From Gammaproteobacteria bacterium (GTDB lineage: Bacteria > Pseudomonadota > Gammaproteobacteria > Steroidobacterales > JABDMI01), in the NCBI GenBank assembly GCA_013001575.1, contig JABDMI010000048.1:1-50568 (forward strand): a stretch of DNA of 50,568 bases, given 5' to 3'. Below, piece by piece: positions 26,687 through 36,863 of the stretch; position 1 is the stretch's first letter, and each line of letters starts with the position of its first letter. Made by a program: the position numbers and the translations under genes. The notes beneath the pieces were generated by a model that had not been told where the DNA came from, ran no database searches, and worked only from the letters and a program-made list of their open reading frames with translations.

Positions 26687-27133
26687 ATGTTACGTGGTGC
26701 AAGCCAAATCAATCTCGATGCCAAGGGTCGCTTATCGATCCCTTCGCGCTATCGTGCCCAGCTGCAAGAAACCTGCCAGGGCCAGGTTGTGGTTACCGTG
26801 GATAAAGACTACTGCCTGTTGATCTACCCCTTCCCGGAATGGGAAGACGTTGAACGCAAACTCAACCGCCTGCCCAACCTGAATAAACAGGCCCGCCGCT
26901 TACAACGCTTGATGATCGGTTACGCCTCGGAAGTTGAAATGGATGGTAACGGCCGTGTATTGCTGCCCAAAGAGTTACGCGCTTTCGCCGGATTGGAAAA
27001 ACAAGTGGTCTTGCTGGGGCAAGGCAACAAGTTCGAGCTTTGGGACGAAACCCGCTGGAACGAGAATCGCGATGCCTGGTTGGCAGAAGACGATGGCCCT
27101 CTCGAGGGCGAATTAGAAACCTTGTCGTTGTAA
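26687..27133 (+). CDS. mraZ: Transcriptional regulator MraZ
   Basis: The AbrB-like regulator at the head of the dcw cluster, 148 residues. It has two tandem half-domains, each with the DxxxR motif: DAKGRLSIPSRYR near the N-terminus and DGNGRVLLPKELR at about 84-96. MraZ forms ring oligomers that bind repeated TGGG boxes; three such boxes lie 52-75 bases upstream. rsmH follows after 11 bases. The start ATG 26687 gives the family N-terminus LRGASQINLDAKGR. Confidence 0.96.
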   Translation: MLRGASQINLDAKGRLSIPSRYRAQLQETCQGQVVVTVDKDYCLLIYPFPEWEDVERKLNRLPNLNKQARRLQRLMIGYASEVEMDGNGRVLLPKELRAFAGLEKQVVLLGQGNKFELWDETRWNENRDAWLAEDDGPLEGELETLSL

Positions 27134-27144
27134 GCCTTCTTACG

Positions 27145-28146
27145 ATGACATCCACTTTAAACAACGGATCGCACAAGTCCGCTGACGGGACTGTGCAGCA
27201 ACGAGTACACGAGCCGGTTTTACTTGAAGAGGCAATGGCTAACTTGGCATTAAAGGCTAACGGAATATATGTTGACGCGACTTTTGGTCGTGGCGGCCAC
27301 ACATCCGCGATGTTAAAGCAAGTCAAACATGTGTACGCCTTCGACCGCGACCCCACCGCGCACGCGCATGCCGAGAAGCATTTTTCCGAAGTGAGTAATT
27401 TCACCCTGATCAATCGCCCGTTTAGCGAGTTGCAACAGGGCCTGCAAGAGCACGGCGTTGACAAGATCGATGGTCTGTTGATGGATCTTGGGGTTTCTTC
27501 ACCGCAACTGGACGTGGCCGAACGCGGCTTCAGTTTTCGGCTTGATGGGCCGCTGGACATGCGTATGGACTACACCCGTGGTCAACCGGTCAGTGACTGG
27601 TTGGCCGAGGCCGGTCACCAGGACATCGCCCGGGTGCTACGCACTTACGGTGACGAGAGTGAGGCACTTTCCATAGCCTCGAAGATCATCCAATACAGAG
27701 CACATACACCACTCACACGTACTTCACAGTTGGCCGATATCGTGTCACAAGTGAAATCGCACAAATCCAGACGCGCTGGCAAGGGCGTAAAAAAGTCCAT
27801 TCACCCGGCCACCAAAACCTTCCAGGCCTTACGCATATTCATTAATCAGGAGATGCAGGAATTGGAAGCGTGTTTGCAACAGGGTGCCGAACTGCTTAAT
27901 CCCAATGGCCGCCTGTGTGTGATCAGCTTTCACTCTCTGGAAGACCGCATTGTTAAACGCTTTATGCGCGATGCTTCGCGAATTGATCCGGCTTTGTCGC
28001 GCTTGCCAGAGATCCCGCGGGAATTGCAACCGAAATTCAAAATCATTGGAAAAGCAATTAAAGCGGGAAAAGCCGAAATTGAAAAAAACCCGCGGGCCCG
28101 CAGTGCGGTTTTGCGTGTCGTTGAACGAGTGGCGCAGGCCGCTTAG
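27145..28146 (+). CDS. rsmH: 16S rRNA (cytosine(1402)-N4)-methyltransferase RsmH
   Basis: Methylates N4 of C1402 in 16S rRNA. From ATG 27145 it has 333 residues. HEPVLLEEAMANL and DATFGRGGHTSAML form the SAM-binding start; MDLGVSSPQLDVAERGFSFR, GPLDMRMD and CVISFHSLEDRIVKRFM are all family hallmarks. The frame is open upstream to 27040, but that part lies within mraZ, and ATG 27145 fits the 11-base gap. It acts on the same nucleotide as RsmI. Confidence 0.96.
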   Translation: MTSTLNNGSHKSADGTVQQRVHEPVLLEEAMANLALKANGIYVDATFGRGGHTSAMLKQVKHVYAFDRDPTAHAHAEKHFSEVSNFTLINRPFSELQQGLQEHGVDKIDGLLMDLGVSSPQLDVAERGFSFRLDGPLDMRMDYTRGQPVSDWLAEAGHQDIARVLRTYGDESEALSIASKIIQYRAHTPLTRTSQLADIVSQVKSHKSRRAGKGVKKSIHPATKTFQALRIFINQEMQELEACLQQGAELLNPNGRLCVISFHSLEDRIVKRFMRDASRIDPALSRLPEIPRELQPKFKIIGKAIKAGKAEIEKNPRARSAVLRVVERVAQAA

Positions 28147-28160
28147 GTATTAGTGGAGAA

Positions 28161-28439
28161 ATGAAAGCATCAATGACGGGAATTGTGATCGTGGTGTTGT
28201 GGGTGGCGGTGCTGTATTCAGCCATCAGTCTGGTCACGGTGCGCCATGAGGCGCGCAACCAGTTCATCGCCTTGCAGCAATTGGTGAAGCAGCGCGATGC
28301 CTTATTGGTGGAATGGGGACAGTTACAAATTGAACAAAGTACTTTTGCCACGCACGCCCGCATTGATCGTTTGGCGCGGGAAAAATTGAAACTCAAGCAA
28401 CCGCTGGCCAATGACATTGTCATTGTTAAAGCGAAATAG
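28161..28439 (+). CDS. ftsL: Cell division protein FtsL
   Basis: A 92-residue bitopic divisome protein that joins FtsB and FtsQ and helps activate FtsWI. A single membrane helix (about 6-25) is followed by a periplasmic coiled coil (about 30-65: ARNQFIALQQLVKQRDALLVEWGQLQIEQ). The ending with RIDRLAREKLKLKQP is typical of FtsL. Its place between rsmH (14-base gap) and ftsI (20-base gap) confirms the call despite low sequence conservation. Confidence 0.94.
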   Translation: MKASMTGIVIVVLWVAVLYSAISLVTVRHEARNQFIALQQLVKQRDALLVEWGQLQIEQSTFATHARIDRLAREKLKLKQPLANDIVIVKAK

Positions 28440-28459
28440 AGTGTAAACCTGAAAACTGC

Positions 28460-30238
28460 ATGAAAAAAACAACCAGCAAACGCAGCGAAATGCAAAAACG
28501 GATTGCCGCCTTTAAATGGCGCGGCGCGTTTATCTTTGCGTGCTTTTTTGTGTTATCCGCGGGATTGGCCGGACGTGCATTTCAGTTACAAGTGCTTGAA
28601 CATGAATTCTTTACCGATCAAGCCGATGCCAGACATGTGCGTACTGTCAAGATCAGTGCCCATCGGGGCCAGATCACCGACCGCAATGGCGAATTGATCG
28701 CGGTCAGCACCCCGGTGGATTCGGTCTGGGTGAATCCCAAAACCATTTTACAAGCCGAAGTGAATTATCCGGCCCTGGCCAAGGCCCTGAGTCGTGATGA
28801 AGCGTGGGTTTCGCGTCGTATCAGTCAAAACTCGCACAAAGAGTTTGTGTATTTACGTCGACACATGCGTCCCGACCTGGCAGAGCAGATCAAGGCCATG
28901 AATATTCCAGGTTTGTATCTGGAACGCGAATATCAACGCTATTACCCGGCGGGTGAGGTCACCTCGCATTTACTCGGTTTCACCAATATTGATGATCAAG
29001 GTCAGGAAGGTTTGGAGCTGGCCTATGATCATCGCTTACAGGGTGAACCGGGCAAGAAGCAAGTATTGCGCGATCGTTTGGGTCGCAGTATTGACGATCT
29101 TGACCTGATCGCAGAACCGCGTCCGGGTGAAACCCTGGTCACCAGTATTGATCTGCGTTTGCAGTACCTGGCCTATCGCGAATTAAAAACCGCGGTGCAA
29201 AAATTTTCTGCTTCCTCGGGCTCTATTGTGGTTCTGGATGTGCACAGTGGCGAGGTTTTGGCAATGGCAAATCAACCTGCCTACAACCCGAATAACCGCG
29301 GTGATTCTCCGGTCTCACATTATCGCAATCGTGCCGTCACCGACCTGTTCGAGCCGGGTTCAAGCATTAAACCTCTGATCGCAGCCGCGGCCATTGAAAC
29401 CAACAGCTATAGCCAGTACTCCAAGGTTAATACGGATCCGGGTTTTTTCAAGATCGGTTCGCGCACCATTAAAGACAAACACAATCTGGGCGAGATCGAC
29501 CTGACGACAGTGATAGCGCGTTCGAGCAATGTGGGTATTGCCCGGGTTGCCCTGCAGCTTGAGCCCAAAAAAATGTGGAATATATTATCGGGTTTTGGAT
29601 TGGGGCAATTGACCTACAGCAGTTTTCCCGGTGAATCGGCCGGATTGTTGAATCACTACAGTAACTGGCGTGAAAACTCGCAGGCCAGCATGGCTTATGG
29701 CTACGGCTTGTCGGTAACACCACTGCAAATGGCGCAAGCCTATGCGGTTATTGGTAACAACGGCGTGCGTTATCCGATCAGTTTTTTAAAACGTGAATCC
29801 AGTGATCTTTCTTATCTCGGTGAACGGATAATTTCTTCCGACACCGCGCGTCAATCCATTGCCATGATGGAACAGGTGGTGAACCCGGGTGGCACCGCGC
29901 CGCAGGCGCGAATTGAAGGGTATCGCGTAGCGGGTAAAACCGGAACGGCCTGGAAATTTATTAATGGCGCCTACAGTCAAGAGCGTTATCGCGGTTCATT
30001 TGTTGGCTTGGCACCGGCAACCGATCCGCAAGTGGCTGTGGTGGTGATGATCGATGATCCGCGAGGTGAAAAGTATTACGGCGGGGATGTTGCAGCGCCG
30101 GTGTTTTCCAATACGCTGGCCGGTGCATTGCGTTTGTTGAATGTTCACCCGGACGGATTTCCCGAATACACCGACCCGCATGCCTTGCAAGTTACCAATC
30201 GCTTGAGTGAGCTGTTGCACAACGAGGAATCGCAATGA
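28460..30238 (+). CDS. ftsI: Septal peptidoglycan transpeptidase FtsI (PBP3)
   Basis: The class B penicillin-binding protein that crosslinks septal peptidoglycan. The 592 residues have a short cytoplasmic tail, a membrane helix (about 21-40) and a pedestal domain. The transpeptidase domain has nucleophile Ser301 in EPGSSIKP (SxxK, Lys304), the SSN motif in RSSNVGIA, and AGKTGTAWK. Its stop overlaps the murE start by 4 bases, as usual in dcw clusters. All catalytic residues are present. Confidence 0.97.
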   Translation: MKKTTSKRSEMQKRIAAFKWRGAFIFACFFVLSAGLAGRAFQLQVLEHEFFTDQADARHVRTVKISAHRGQITDRNGELIAVSTPVDSVWVNPKTILQAEVNYPALAKALSRDEAWVSRRISQNSHKEFVYLRRHMRPDLAEQIKAMNIPGLYLEREYQRYYPAGEVTSHLLGFTNIDDQGQEGLELAYDHRLQGEPGKKQVLRDRLGRSIDDLDLIAEPRPGETLVTSIDLRLQYLAYRELKTAVQKFSASSGSIVVLDVHSGEVLAMANQPAYNPNNRGDSPVSHYRNRAVTDLFEPGSSIKPLIAAAAIETNSYSQYSKVNTDPGFFKIGSRTIKDKHNLGEIDLTTVIARSSNVGIARVALQLEPKKMWNILSGFGLGQLTYSSFPGESAGLLNHYSNWRENSQASMAYGYGLSVTPLQMAQAYAVIGNNGVRYPISFLKRESSDLSYLGERIISSDTARQSIAMMEQVVNPGGTAPQARIEGYRVAGKTGTAWKFINGAYSQERYRGSFVGLAPATDPQVAVVVMIDDPRGEKYYGGDVAAPVFSNTLAGALRLLNVHPDGFPEYTDPHALQVTNRLSELLHNEESQ

Positions 30239-31734
30239 GTGCTTACCTGACGACACTTGGAGAATTGCTCGACGGCATGCACGAGTTGGATACGGGTATT
30301 CAGGCGATCAAGGTTCGCGGGCTTGCACTCGATTCCAGACGTTTGCAGCGCGATGAAGTGTTTATTGCTGTGCAGGGAGGTGCTGCCCATGGTCTGGATT
30401 TTCTGGACAGTATTCTGGACAAACAAGTTGCTGCAATTATTTTTGAGCCGAGTGAGCAATATCCGGAGAATTTCACGTCCACAGTGCCAATGATCGCAGT
30501 CGAGGGCTTGGGACAAAAGGTTTCAGACATTGCCGCACGTTTTTATGCTCATCCCAGTGAAGATCTTGGCGTAATTGCTATTACGGGCACAAACGGCAAA
30601 ACCACGTGTGCGTACTTATTGACCCAGTTGCTCACCAATCTTGAAAAAGATGCTGCCATGATCGGAACACTGGGTGCCGGGCGTTTAGACGAAATACAAG
30701 AATCCGGCTTAACCACGCCAGATGCGATCAGTGTACAGGCCTTGCTGGCAGAATTTCGTGATAGAGGAATTGAGTACGTGGTTATGGAGGCCTCATCCCA
30801 CGCTTTGCACCAGCACCGACTGGCCGCGGTAAAAATAGATGTCGCGGCTTTTACCAATTTGTCGCAAGACCATCTGGATTATCACGCCGACATGCATGCA
30901 TATCTTGCGGCTAAAGCACAATTGTTCAATTTTCCGAGTCTGGCTACCGGCGTATTGAATGCAGACGACAAAGTGTTTCGTAAATTGCAAAGTCTGATGC
31001 CGGCAAAATTGAAAACTATAAATTTTTCCTTGCAAGCATCCGGGTCTGCAACGGTATCGGCTTCGGCAATACAAAGCGATGCCAGAAAAACAGAATTTAC
31101 GCTCAGTCTGAATAATAAAAATTATTTTGTGCAGTCGCCTTTACTGGGTGAGTTCAATGTGGCCAATCTTTTACTGGTGATCTCGGTGATGACTGCCTTG
31201 AACTTTGACCCGGAAGCAATCGTTGCCCAAATTAAACAATTATCAGCGCCAAAAGGCCGTTTACAACGCATGGGTAATCTTGAAACGCCAACGGTGGTTA
31301 TTGATTACGCCCACACACCGGATGCGTTGGAAAAAGCTTTGCAAACCTTAAAGCCCTTGAGTCAGGACAAACTAGCCGCGGTCTTTGGCTGTGGTGGCGA
31401 TCGCGACAAAAGCAAGCGGCCGGTGATGGGCATGATCGCTGCCAATCTTGCCGATCAAATTTATTTAACTGATGACAACCCGCGTACCGAGGCCTCTGAA
31501 GACATTATTGCGGATATCCAAAACGGCATTCGTGAACAGATTGAGGTCAGAATCATTCCAGATCGTGCCAAAGCTATTCGTCAAAGCATTCATGCGGCCA
31601 GTGCTCAGGACATTGTCTTGATCGCCGGCAAAGGCCATGAGACCTATCAGATCATCGGTAGCACAAAGCACGATTTCAGTGATGAGCTGCACGCACAAAG
31701 CGCCCTGGATGTGTGGCCGGAGTTAAGCGCATGA
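30235..31734 (+). CDS. murE: UDP-MurNAc-tripeptide synthetase MurE (meso-diaminopimelate-adding)
   Basis: Adds the third peptide residue to UDP-MurNAc-L-Ala-D-Glu. The 499 residues have the ATP loop GTNGKTTCAYL, YVVMEASSHALHQHR, FTNLSQDHLDYH, and VIDYAHTPDALEKAL. The DNPRTE motif in the C-terminal domain marks specificity for meso-diaminopimelate rather than lysine. The start overlaps ftsI, and the stop overlaps murF, each by 4 bases. Confidence 0.97.
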   Translation: MSAYLTTLGELLDGMHELDTGIQAIKVRGLALDSRRLQRDEVFIAVQGGAAHGLDFLDSILDKQVAAIIFEPSEQYPENFTSTVPMIAVEGLGQKVSDIAARFYAHPSEDLGVIAITGTNGKTTCAYLLTQLLTNLEKDAAMIGTLGAGRLDEIQESGLTTPDAISVQALLAEFRDRGIEYVVMEASSHALHQHRLAAVKIDVAAFTNLSQDHLDYHADMHAYLAAKAQLFNFPSLATGVLNADDKVFRKLQSLMPAKLKTINFSLQASGSATVSASAIQSDARKTEFTLSLNNKNYFVQSPLLGEFNVANLLLVISVMTALNFDPEAIVAQIKQLSAPKGRLQRMGNLETPTVVIDYAHTPDALEKALQTLKPLSQDKLAAVFGCGGDRDKSKRPVMGMIAANLADQIYLTDDNPRTEASEDIIADIQNGIREQIEVRIIPDRAKAIRQSIHAASAQDIVLIAGKGHETYQIIGSTKHDFSDELHAQSALDVWPELSA

Positions 31735-33152
31735 TGGCCGATCTCAATACCTTGGCGCATCTGGTCGGAGGCACCTTGCATGGCAGTAATGCCATGTTCG
31801 AGAATGTTTCTACGGATAGCCGCACGGTCGGATTTAACGATCTGTTTGTGGCGCTCAAGGGCCCAAATTTCAATGGCAACGATTTCATGATCCAGGCGCA
31901 GGAAGCCGGTGCGGCTGGTGCGCTGGTTTCGGAACTGAATCCGGACGCCTTGATCAACCAGGTTCTGGTTGAAGACACTTTAAAGGCCTTGCAAGTATTT
32001 GCCACGCATTGGCGTGAGCAATTCAGTATTCCGGTCATCGGCATCACCGGCAGTAATGGAAAAACCACCACCAAAACCATGCTGGCCGAGATCCTTAAGC
32101 AGTCGCATCAGGTGCACGTGACCGAGGGGAACTTTAATAATGACATCGGTGTGCCAATTACTTTGTTGAAGCTGCGCGAAAATCACCAGTTTTCAGTGAT
32201 TGAAATGGGCGCCAATCATCGCGCCGAGATCGGTGAACTGGCGGCCATGGCAAAACCCGACATTGGGATTATCACCAACACCAGTGCAGCACACCTCGAG
32301 GGATTTAAAGACCTGGAAGGTGTGGTGCGCACTAAAGGTGAGTTGTTTCAGGCCTTGGCCGCAACCGGCACAGCAATTATCAATGCCGAATCCAAAGGTT
32401 CCCTGTTTTTGAGCAAGCTGGCACAGCATAGTGAACAGATTAATTTTGGTTTTGAGCCTGGTACCGATGTGCGGGTTTCCGATTTTCATCATCGTGTGAT
32501 CGAAGGCAGCTTAAAACAGGTTTTCAATTTACGCACCCCGGCCTGGGAAACGGAAATTGTCATGAATTTGCTCGGCAAGCACAACGCCATGAATGCGGCT
32601 GCCGCAGCCGCTGCGGCAACTGTTCTGGGTATCGAACGGGTCGATGTGGAAAACGGTCTGTTACGAATGCATGCGGTAAAAGGACGATTTAATTTGCACG
32701 AACTGGGCACTGGTGGTTGGCTAATTGATGATTGTTACAACGCAAACCCTGCATCCATGTTCGCTGCCATCGAAACCGCCTGCGCATTGGAGCACCCGGT
32801 CTGGTTTGTTATGGGTGACATGTTTGAAATGGGTGATAAAGCCGATGCGTTTCATGCCGAGATCGGCGCTTATGCCAAAAAACACGGGGTTGAGCGTTTG
32901 TATACCGTTGGTGAACACAGTATGGCCGCCGTGGCTGCGTTTGGTGAACAAGGAAAAAACTTTACCAGTACCGAAGAACTCAGCATGCACCTGAATCAGG
33001 TCATGGCAGCAACCGCAGAACCGATAACGGTTTTGGTGAAAGCTTCACGCGGTATGCATTTCGAGAATATTGTCAGTGAGGTTAGCAAGCACTTCATCGA
33101 AGCAACAGGGCAGTACAGAATCCTGAACAAACAATTACTGGAGTCACAATAA
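31731..33152 (+). CDS. murF: UDP-MurNAc-tripeptide-D-alanyl-D-alanine ligase MurF
   Basis: Adds D-Ala-D-Ala to complete the pentapeptide precursor. The 473-residue protein has the ATP loop [27 protein letters not shown], and [16 protein letters not shown]. The start at ATG 31731 forms an ATGA overlap with the murE stop; a second ATG follows directly at 31734, and a further upstream start at 31713 is unlikely. D-Ala-D-Ala comes from Ddl, encoded at 39402. Confidence 0.97.
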   Translation: MMADLNTLAHLVGGTLHGSNAMFENVSTDSRTVGFNDLFVALKGPNFNGNDFMIQAQEAGAAGALVSELNPDALINQVLVEDTLKALQVFATHWREQFSIPVIGITGSNGKTTTKTMLAEILKQSHQVHVTEGNFNNDIGVPITLLKLRENHQFSVIEMGANHRAEIGELAAMAKPDIGIITNTSAAHLEGFKDLEGVVRTKGELFQALAATGTAIINAESKGSLFLSKLAQHSEQINFGFEPGTDVRVSDFHHRVIEGSLKQVFNLRTPAWETEIVMNLLGKHNAMNAAAAAAAATVLGIERVDVENGLLRMHAVKGRFNLHELGTGGWLIDDCYNANPASMFAAIETACALEHPVWFVMGDMFEMGDKADAFHAEIGAYAKKHGVERLYTVGEHSMAAVAAFGEQGKNFTSTEELSMHLNQVMAATAEPITVLVKASRGMHFENIVSEVSKHFIEATGQYRILNKQLLESQ

Positions 33153-34237
33153 TGCTGCTTTATTTAACTGAATACATGCAACAGTATGTGTCTGGATTCA
33201 ATGTGTTTGGTTACTTGACCATGCGCGCAATTCTGGGCGCTTTGACTGCTTTGGTAATTTCACTTGCCATCGGGCCATGGATGATCAATCGCTTGAGCGC
33301 CAAACAGATCGGACAGGTAATTCGCGAAGATGGCCCACAATCGCATTTGAGTAAAGCGGGCACTCCAACCATGGGCGGTACATTGATCGTAGTGACCATC
33401 GCCATCAGTACCTTGTTGTGGGGAGATCTGCGTAATCAATACGTCTGGTTGGTTTTGCTGGTTACCTTCGCCAACGGACTGATCGGTTTTTACGACGACT
33501 ATCAAAAGATCAAGTTTGGGAATAGCAAAGGCTTGTCTGCGCGCGGCAAGATCTTGTGGCAATCGGTCATTGCTTTAGCCGCGGCCTGGTATTTGTTCGA
33601 CATTTCTGTTGGCACGCCTTTGGGTAATAGTCTGATCATTCCGTATTTAAAGGACGTCGCCATTCCGCTGGGCTTTGGTTCAATCTTGCTGACTTATTTG
33701 GTCATCGTGGGTACCTCCAATGCAGTCAATCTCACTGACGGCCTCGATGGTCTGGCCATTATGCCGGCCGTGCTGGTGGGAGGCGCTCTGGGTTTATTTG
33801 CCTACGTTGCGGGCAATATCAATTTTTCGGAGTACCTGGGAATTCCATACATTGAAGGTGTGGGCGAACTGTTTGTGTTCTGCTCAACCATCGGAGGCGC
33901 AGGACTGGGCTTTTTGTGGTTCAACACCTATCCCGCACAAGTGTTCATGGGCGATGTAGGCGCTCTTGCTTTGGGTGCAGCGCTGGGTGTGGTTGCGGTG
34001 GCGGTTAAACAGGAAGTCGTGTTAATGATCATGGGCGGCGTGTTTGTGATGGAGGCGGTGTCGGTTATTTTGCAAGTCGGCTCGTTTAAATTGCGCGGGA
34101 AAAGAATTTTCCGCATGGCACCCATTCACCATCACTACGAATTAAAAGGTTGGGCCGAACCCAAGGTGATCGTGCGCTTTTGGATCATCACGGTAATTCT
34201 GGTTTTGATCGGTCTGGCCAGTCTGAAAATTCGCTAA
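33152..34237 (+). CDS. mraY: Phospho-MurNAc-pentapeptide transferase MraY
   Basis: Transfers phospho-MurNAc-pentapeptide to undecaprenyl phosphate, forming lipid I in the inner membrane. The 361 residues show about ten membrane helices. Family motifs are [15 protein letters not shown] with the paired Asp residues, [10 protein letters not shown], and [13 protein letters not shown]. The ATG shares its A with the murF TAA stop, a 1-base overlap, and GGAG lies about 8 bases upstream. Confidence 0.97.
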   Translation: MLLYLTEYMQQYVSGFNVFGYLTMRAILGALTALVISLAIGPWMINRLSAKQIGQVIREDGPQSHLSKAGTPTMGGTLIVVTIAISTLLWGDLRNQYVWLVLLVTFANGLIGFYDDYQKIKFGNSKGLSARGKILWQSVIALAAAWYLFDISVGTPLGNSLIIPYLKDVAIPLGFGSILLTYLVIVGTSNAVNLTDGLDGLAIMPAVLVGGALGLFAYVAGNINFSEYLGIPYIEGVGELFVFCSTIGGAGLGFLWFNTYPAQVFMGDVGALALGAALGVVAVAVKQEVVLMIMGGVFVMEAVSVILQVGSFKLRGKRIFRMAPIHHHYELKGWAEPKVIVRFWIITVILVLIGLASLKIR

Positions 34238-34269
34238 TAATTCGCTAATCGGAAACAAATTTAACGCTA

Positions 34270-35619
34270 ATGCAAAAACATACCACACAATCTGAAATAC
34301 TAGCCCCGGTCGTACTTGGACTCGGTGCTAGCGGAGTGTCGTGTCTGGAATATTTTGCGAATGTAGATGCGGTTGCTGCCTGCGATGACCATCTGTCCGC
34401 TGAAAAACTTGCAGAGTTGCAAACGCGTTTTCCAAATATCGAATTTGTCTCCAGCACAGATTGTCTGCAGCGCGATTTCAGTGAGTTGGTCGCGTCACCG
34501 GGAATTGCGGATTCGCATCCGCTTATTCAAAAATCAATACAGACTGGCACCCCTGTAGTTTGTGATATTGAATTGTACGCGCGTGAAGAAAGCGCTCCGG
34601 TGATCGCCATTACCGGTACGAATGGTAAAAGCACCGTAGTCTCCTGGTTGCATCATGTCTTGCAAGCCTGCGGATATCGCTGTGCCCTGGCCGGAAACAT
34701 CGGTGTGCCTGCATTGAATGTTTTGAATTCTGAACACGATTGCAGTGTGCTGGAGTTGTCGAGTTTCCAGTTGGAGCGGACCTATTCTTTGGCACCATTG
34801 GCGGCCTTGATATTGAATATCAGCGCCGATCACCTCGATCGCTATGCGTCGATGGAAGAATACAAGCTTGCCAAACAACGCATTTACCGGAATGCAAAGA
34901 TTGCTGTGATCAATCGTGATGCGCAAGCGTTTGATATGCCAGTAAGCGTCGAACAAAAAATTTCCTTTGGCCGGGATCAGACTGATTCCGATGCGGCAAC
35001 TGAAGTGGACTTCAGTGTTATTAAAAAACACGGCAAAAATTATCTGGCTTTTCGGTGCGAAGCTTTATTGGACTGTAAAGAATTGCCTTTGATCGGTGAG
35101 CACAATGTGTCTAATGCATTGGCAGTGCTTGCCTGTGCCTTTGCATTTGGTGTTGAGCCAGCGAAAGCCGTCAAAGCCTTGCTCGGATTCAAGGGCTTGC
35201 CGCATCGCACAGAACTCGTGGCAATCATAGATGAGGTGCGCTACATCAATGACTCAAAAGCAACCAATGCCGGTGCAACCATTGCCGCAGTCAGCGGCGA
35301 TCTCGATAACATCATATTGATCGCCGGCGGTGATGCCAAATCTGCAGACCTGTCACCTTTATCCGACGCATTGAAGGGCAAATTAAAAATGGCCATTTTG
35401 CTGGGTCAGGATGCACATAAGCTTGAAGCAATTTTGCGTAAATTGGCACCTTGTGTACACGTAGACAGCATTGAGCAAGCGGTAGGGATTGCTGCAGACA
35501 TGGCGGAAGCTCAGGATATTGTGTTGTTATCACCAGCCTGTGCCAGTCTGGATATGTTTAGCAATTACATTGAACGCGGCGAGCGCTTCCGTCAAAGTGT
35601 TCAGGAGTTGGCCGCATGA
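34270..35619 (+). CDS. murD: UDP-MurNAc-L-alanine-D-glutamate ligase MurD
   Basis: Adds D-glutamate to UDP-MurNAc-L-Ala. The 449 residues begin with VVLGLGASGVSCLEYF, the UDP-binding N-domain, followed by ITGTNGKSTVVSWL, VLELSSFQLE, ISADHLDRYASMEEY, and YINDSKATNAGAT. The last motif, with DSKATN, is typical of MurD. It follows mraY by 32 bases and overlaps ftsW by 4. Confidence 0.97.
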   Translation: MQKHTTQSEILAPVVLGLGASGVSCLEYFANVDAVAACDDHLSAEKLAELQTRFPNIEFVSSTDCLQRDFSELVASPGIADSHPLIQKSIQTGTPVVCDIELYAREESAPVIAITGTNGKSTVVSWLHHVLQACGYRCALAGNIGVPALNVLNSEHDCSVLELSSFQLERTYSLAPLAALILNISADHLDRYASMEEYKLAKQRIYRNAKIAVINRDAQAFDMPVSVEQKISFGRDQTDSDAATEVDFSVIKKHGKNYLAFRCEALLDCKELPLIGEHNVSNALAVLACAFAFGVEPAKAVKALLGFKGLPHRTELVAIIDEVRYINDSKATNAGATIAAVSGDLDNIILIAGGDAKSADLSPLSDALKGKLKMAILLGQDAHKLEAILRKLAPCVHVDSIEQAVGIAADMAEAQDIVLLSPACASLDMFSNYIERGERFRQSVQELAA

Positions 35620-36863
35620 CAACTCTGACTCAAAAAACCGCTTTGCATGCAGCCGCTCGCGCCAGCAGACAAAGAATTGAAGAAAACCAGCCGGTAATCG
35701 GGTTCCTGGATCAACGACTCTTAAGTGTCAGTTTGATCTTGCTGTTGGTCGGGGTGGTAATGGTGTATTCAGCCTCGATCGCAAGTGCTGAAAAGCTAAT
35801 GCACAATCCAGCGCATTATCTGAATCGTCATTTAATTTTTGCCGGACTGGGATTGTTTGCGGGTTTCATCACTTATCAGATCCCAACTAAATTCTGGCGG
35901 CACACACGCTGGTTGTCGTTATTGGCGGTATTTGTGCTGTTGATACTGGTTCTGATACCCGGCATCGGAAAAGAAGTGAATGGCTCACGTCGCTGGATCG
36001 ATTTCGGCTTGTTTGGATTGCAAGCCTCTGAATTGGCGAAACTGGGGGTGATCATCTTCTTGGCCGGTTACCTGGTTAATCAGCAACAAGACGTGCAACA
36101 AAGTTTCATGGCCTTTATGCGCCCCTTGTTCGTGGTGGTTTTAGTGTGTGTTTTGCTCATGCTGGAACCCGACTTTGGAGCCACCGCCGTACTTATGGGC
36201 ATCACCATGGGTATGCTGTTTTTAGGCGGCGTACGCATATTGCATTTTTTGTTTTTTGTTATCACTTCAGTCGTTGCCTTGACGCTGGTTGCGATCTCAA
36301 GCGAATATCGCGTGCAGCGTATTTTGTCTTTCCTAGATCCATGGCAGCACTCACAAGACAGTGGCTATCAATTGGTGCAATCACTGATCGCGGTAGGGCG
36401 CGGTGAATGGTTTGGTGTGGGTTTGGGTAATAGCATGCAAAAGCTTTTCTACCTGCCCGAGGCACATACCGATTTTGTGTTTGCAATCTTTGCTGAGGAA
36501 TTTGGACTGGTCGGGGTTGTTGTATTGATCGCATTGTTTGTAATGTTATTGTTAAGAGCTTTTGCGATTGCGCGGGGTGCCATGCGCTTGCAACGGCCTT
36601 ACCAAGCGTATTTGGCCAGTGGTGTGGGTCTGTGGCTGGGCCTGCAAGCGGTGATCAATATTGGGGTAAATCTGGGCGCACTTCCAACCAAAGGTTTGAC
36701 TTTACCATTGATCAGTTATGGCGGAAGCAATCTGATCTGTGTATGCATTGGCATCGCACTGTTGTTACGCGTGCATAAAGAAAATATTCGTGCCAGTCAT
36801 GGTTACGCCAAAAACACATCGGGTAATCGCAGCAATCGGCGTAAAAAAGGGGCAGGCATATGA
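35616..36863 (+). CDS. ftsW: Septal peptidoglycan polymerase FtsW
   Basis: The SEDA-family glycosyltransferase that polymerises lipid II at the septum together with FtsI. The 415 residues have a cytoplasmic N-terminus of about 30 residues and about ten membrane helices. MVYSASIASAE, GSRRWIDFGLFGLQASELAKLGVI, EPDFGATAVLM, PEAHTDFVFAIFAEEFGLVG, and the C-terminal LPLISYGGSNLI are hallmarks. The start overlaps murD and the stop overlaps murG, each by an ATGA. Confidence 0.97.
   Translation: MTTLTQKTALHAAARASRQRIEENQPVIGFLDQRLLSVSLILLLVGVVMVYSASIASAEKLMHNPAHYLNRHLIFAGLGLFAGFITYQIPTKFWRHTRWLSLLAVFVLLILVLIPGIGKEVNGSRRWIDFGLFGLQASELAKLGVIIFLAGYLVNQQQDVQQSFMAFMRPLFVVVLVCVLLMLEPDFGATAVLMGITMGMLFLGGVRILHFLFFVITSVVALTLVAISSEYRVQRILSFLDPWQHSQDSGYQLVQSLIAVGRGEWFGVGLGNSMQKLFYLPEAHTDFVFAIFAEEFGLVGVVVLIALFVMLLLRAFAIARGAMRLQRPYQAYLASGVGLWLGLQAVINIGVNLGALPTKGLTLPLISYGGSNLICVCIGIALLLRVHKENIRASHGYAKNTSGNRSNRRKKGAGI

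Noticed and set aside
26601-26822. Small open frame covering the mraZ leader
   Set aside because: It spans the MraZ boxes and runs into mraZ out of frame; no ribosome binding site or conserved content.
26862-27560. Minus-strand open frame (232 codons) opposite mraZ and rsmH
   Set aside because: It is a shadow of two certain genes, with an Arg/Ser/Cys-rich composition typical of antisense translation.
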